The notes beneath the pieces are model-generated. The model was not told where the DNA came from, did no database searches, and saw nothing but the letters and a program-made list of their open reading frames with translations. From Oxalobacteraceae bacterium (lineage in GTDB: Bacteria; Pseudomonadota; Gammaproteobacteria; Burkholderiales; Burkholderiaceae_D): a stretch of DNA of 64,000 bases. Below are positions 62,986 to 64,000 of the stretch, one piece after another; positions within the stretch are counted from its first letter, which is position 1, and the number at the start of each line of letters is the position of its first letter. The stretch lies in the NCBI GenBank assembly GCA_025352145.1, contig JANXTY010000021.1, positions 1-64,000 of the forward strand. The letters run 5' to 3'. Made by a program: the position numbers and the translations under genes.

Positions 62986-63687
62986 ATGATTGAACTAAGA
63001 AAAAATACCGAACGCGGTCATGCCAATCACGGCTGGCTCAATTCTTATCACAGTTTTTCTTTTGCAGAGTATGTCGACCCGCAACACATGCACTTTGGTC
63101 CTTTACGCGTTATTAATGACGACACCATCGAGCCTGGCACAGGCTTTGGTACCCACGGTCATCAAGACATGGAAATTATCACCTATGTACTGGAAGGTGA
63201 ACTTGCCCACAAGGATAGTATGGGCAATGGCAGCGTGATTCGACCTGGAGACGTACAAAGAATGAGCGCAGGCACAGGTATTAGGCATTCTGAATTTAAT
63301 CACTCACAGGAATATAAAACGCACTTCATGCAAATCTGGATTGTGCCCAGCGACAAGGGGATTAGCCCCAGCTATGAAGAAAAACATTTTCCATCTACGG
63401 AAAAAAATGGCCGCTTGCGTCTAGTAGCCTCTCGTGATGGACGTGATGGCTCAGTGTCCCTACATCAGGATGCCAACATGTACGTCGGCCTATTTAATAT
63501 ATCCCAACACGCCACTATGGCACTCTCTCCATCGCGCCTCGCCTACCTTCATGTGGCGCGCGGCACCATTGATGTCAACGGCCAACGTTTAACCACCGGT
63601 GATGCGCTTAAGTTTAGCGATGAAACAGCACTAAAAGTAGAGAATGGGGACAATGCAGAAATTCTGTTATTTGATTTGCCCGCATAA
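62986..63687 (+). CDS. Pirin-family cupin protein (YhhW-like)
   Basis: 233 residues, two cupin domains. The N-terminal domain has the metal-binding set HGHQDMEIITYVLEGELAHKDSMG near 59-82 (His, His, His and Glu), followed by RMSAGTGIRHSEFNHS. The C-terminal cupin lacks such ligands. YhhW in Escherichia coli shows quercetin dioxygenase activity in vitro; the natural substrate is unknown. A single gene with its own promoter. In a pectin-degrading organism plant flavonoids are possible substrates, which is speculation. Confidence 0.9.
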   Translation: MIELRKNTERGHANHGWLNSYHSFSFAEYVDPQHMHFGPLRVINDDTIEPGTGFGTHGHQDMEIITYVLEGELAHKDSMGNGSVIRPGDVQRMSAGTGIRHSEFNHSQEYKTHFMQIWIVPSDKGISPSYEEKHFPSTEKNGRLRLVASRDGRDGSVSLHQDANMYVGLFNISQHATMALSPSRLAYLHVARGTIDVNGQRLTTGDALKFSDETALKVENGDNAEILLFDLPA

Positions 63688-63819
63688 TTCCAACTTGCAT
63701 CAGCGGTACCCGCAAGATCTGCGACGATGACTCCCTATCAATGGGCTGATCAATCGGCTGATTTTGTGCTTTAAAAAAATCTCCATCCGATTATCTACCG
63801 CTCCTTCTCAGGAATTTCA

Positions 63820-64000
63820 ATGATAAAAATATTGGCCCTTACTCTTCGCACGATGTTGATTCGGGGCCTGCTTGGTGGGTGCACCCTGATCACTTTGGCT
63901 AACGCGCAAACCGCGCCTGGCGTCACAGATTTCGGACCGAAAAATATGCAGCGCGATGTACGGCAAGTTCGAATGCGCTTTAGTAATGAGATGGTTGCCT
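63820..64000 (+). CDS. 5' end of an exported protein, possibly alpha-2-macroglobulin-like
   Basis: The first 60 codons from ATG 63820 run off the window. A signal peptide (basic MIKILALTLRTMLIRG, hydrophobic stretch, cut near ANAQTA at residue 29) is present. The mature start, with QVRMRFSNEMVA near the window end, resembles the first domain of bacterial alpha-2-macroglobulins. That family call is tentative because only about 30 mature residues are visible. Confidence 0.5.
   Translation, partial: MIKILALTLRTMLIRGLLGGCTLITLANAQTAPGVTDFGPKNMQRDVRQVRMRFSNEMVA

Noticed and set aside
1-64000. CRISPR array, rRNA operon or prophage
   Set aside because: No regularly spaced direct repeats, no rRNA sequence and no phage structural genes were seen.

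Overview
The window looks like a chromosomal segment of a betaproteobacterium in the Burkholderiales, most likely Oxalobacteraceae-like with moderate GC. The inference rests on the order tRNA-Leu-tig-clpP-clpX-lon-hupB-tRNA-Val-tRNA-Asp-ppiD, an etfBA/acyl-CoA dehydrogenase block, a lone rsxB fused to nth by a start/stop overlap, gluQ, an intracellular PHA depolymerase and an hpnCDE squalene set. No rRNA, CRISPR array or prophage is visible. The genus cannot be fixed without a search.

Layout. 1-1.1 kb: an insertion sequence whose transposase carries an in-frame amber stop. 1.15-4.8 kb: etfB, etfA and an acyl-CoA dehydrogenase (fatty-acid oxidation electron flow). 4.9-6.0 kb: an HD-GYP-type protein lacking the HD pair. 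6.4-8.9 kb: a GntR/YtrA-type regulator with an ABC exporter, behind a promoter with an overlapping dyad. 9.0-12.8 kb: a TonB-dependent receptor, a membrane-gene fragment, a solitary PIN protein and a small MITE-like element. 12.8-18.9 kb: lexA with two SOS boxes, trmJ, suhB, rhlE and ppiD. 19.0-26.1 kb: tRNA genes and the protein quality-control cluster. 26.3-30.7 kb: an RND efflux pump pair. 30.8-34.1 kb: hpnCDE (squalene from farnesyl diphosphate). 34.1-35.2 kb: an nnrE remnant split by a degraded IS5-type element.

35.2-58.2 kb is the accessory highlight, a pectin and beta-1,4-galactan utilisation region. It holds dgoD-dgoK-dgoA, a secreted GH35 beta-galactosidase, an SMP-30 lactonase, an AraFGH-type sugar ABC transporter, an SDR dehydrogenase, a LysR regulator, a large TonB-dependent receptor, a GH53 endo-galactanase, a PL1 pectate lyase and a Tat-exported GH28 enzyme. 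Housekeeping ybbA/tesA, selU and tRNA-Pro are interleaved. Read together, GH53 would cut galactan outside, the receptor would import oligosaccharides, GH35 would release galactose in the periplasm, and the ABC transporter would take it in. The SDR and lactonase would make galactonate, and DgoD/K/A would convert it to pyruvate and glyceraldehyde-3-phosphate (the De Ley-Doudoroff route).

58.6-64.0 kb: PHA depolymerase, a possible small minus-strand transcript, rsxB-nth, gluQ, a pirin, and the 5' end of a secreted protein running off the window. Several sharp dyads and hairpins lie between genes and are listed separately.
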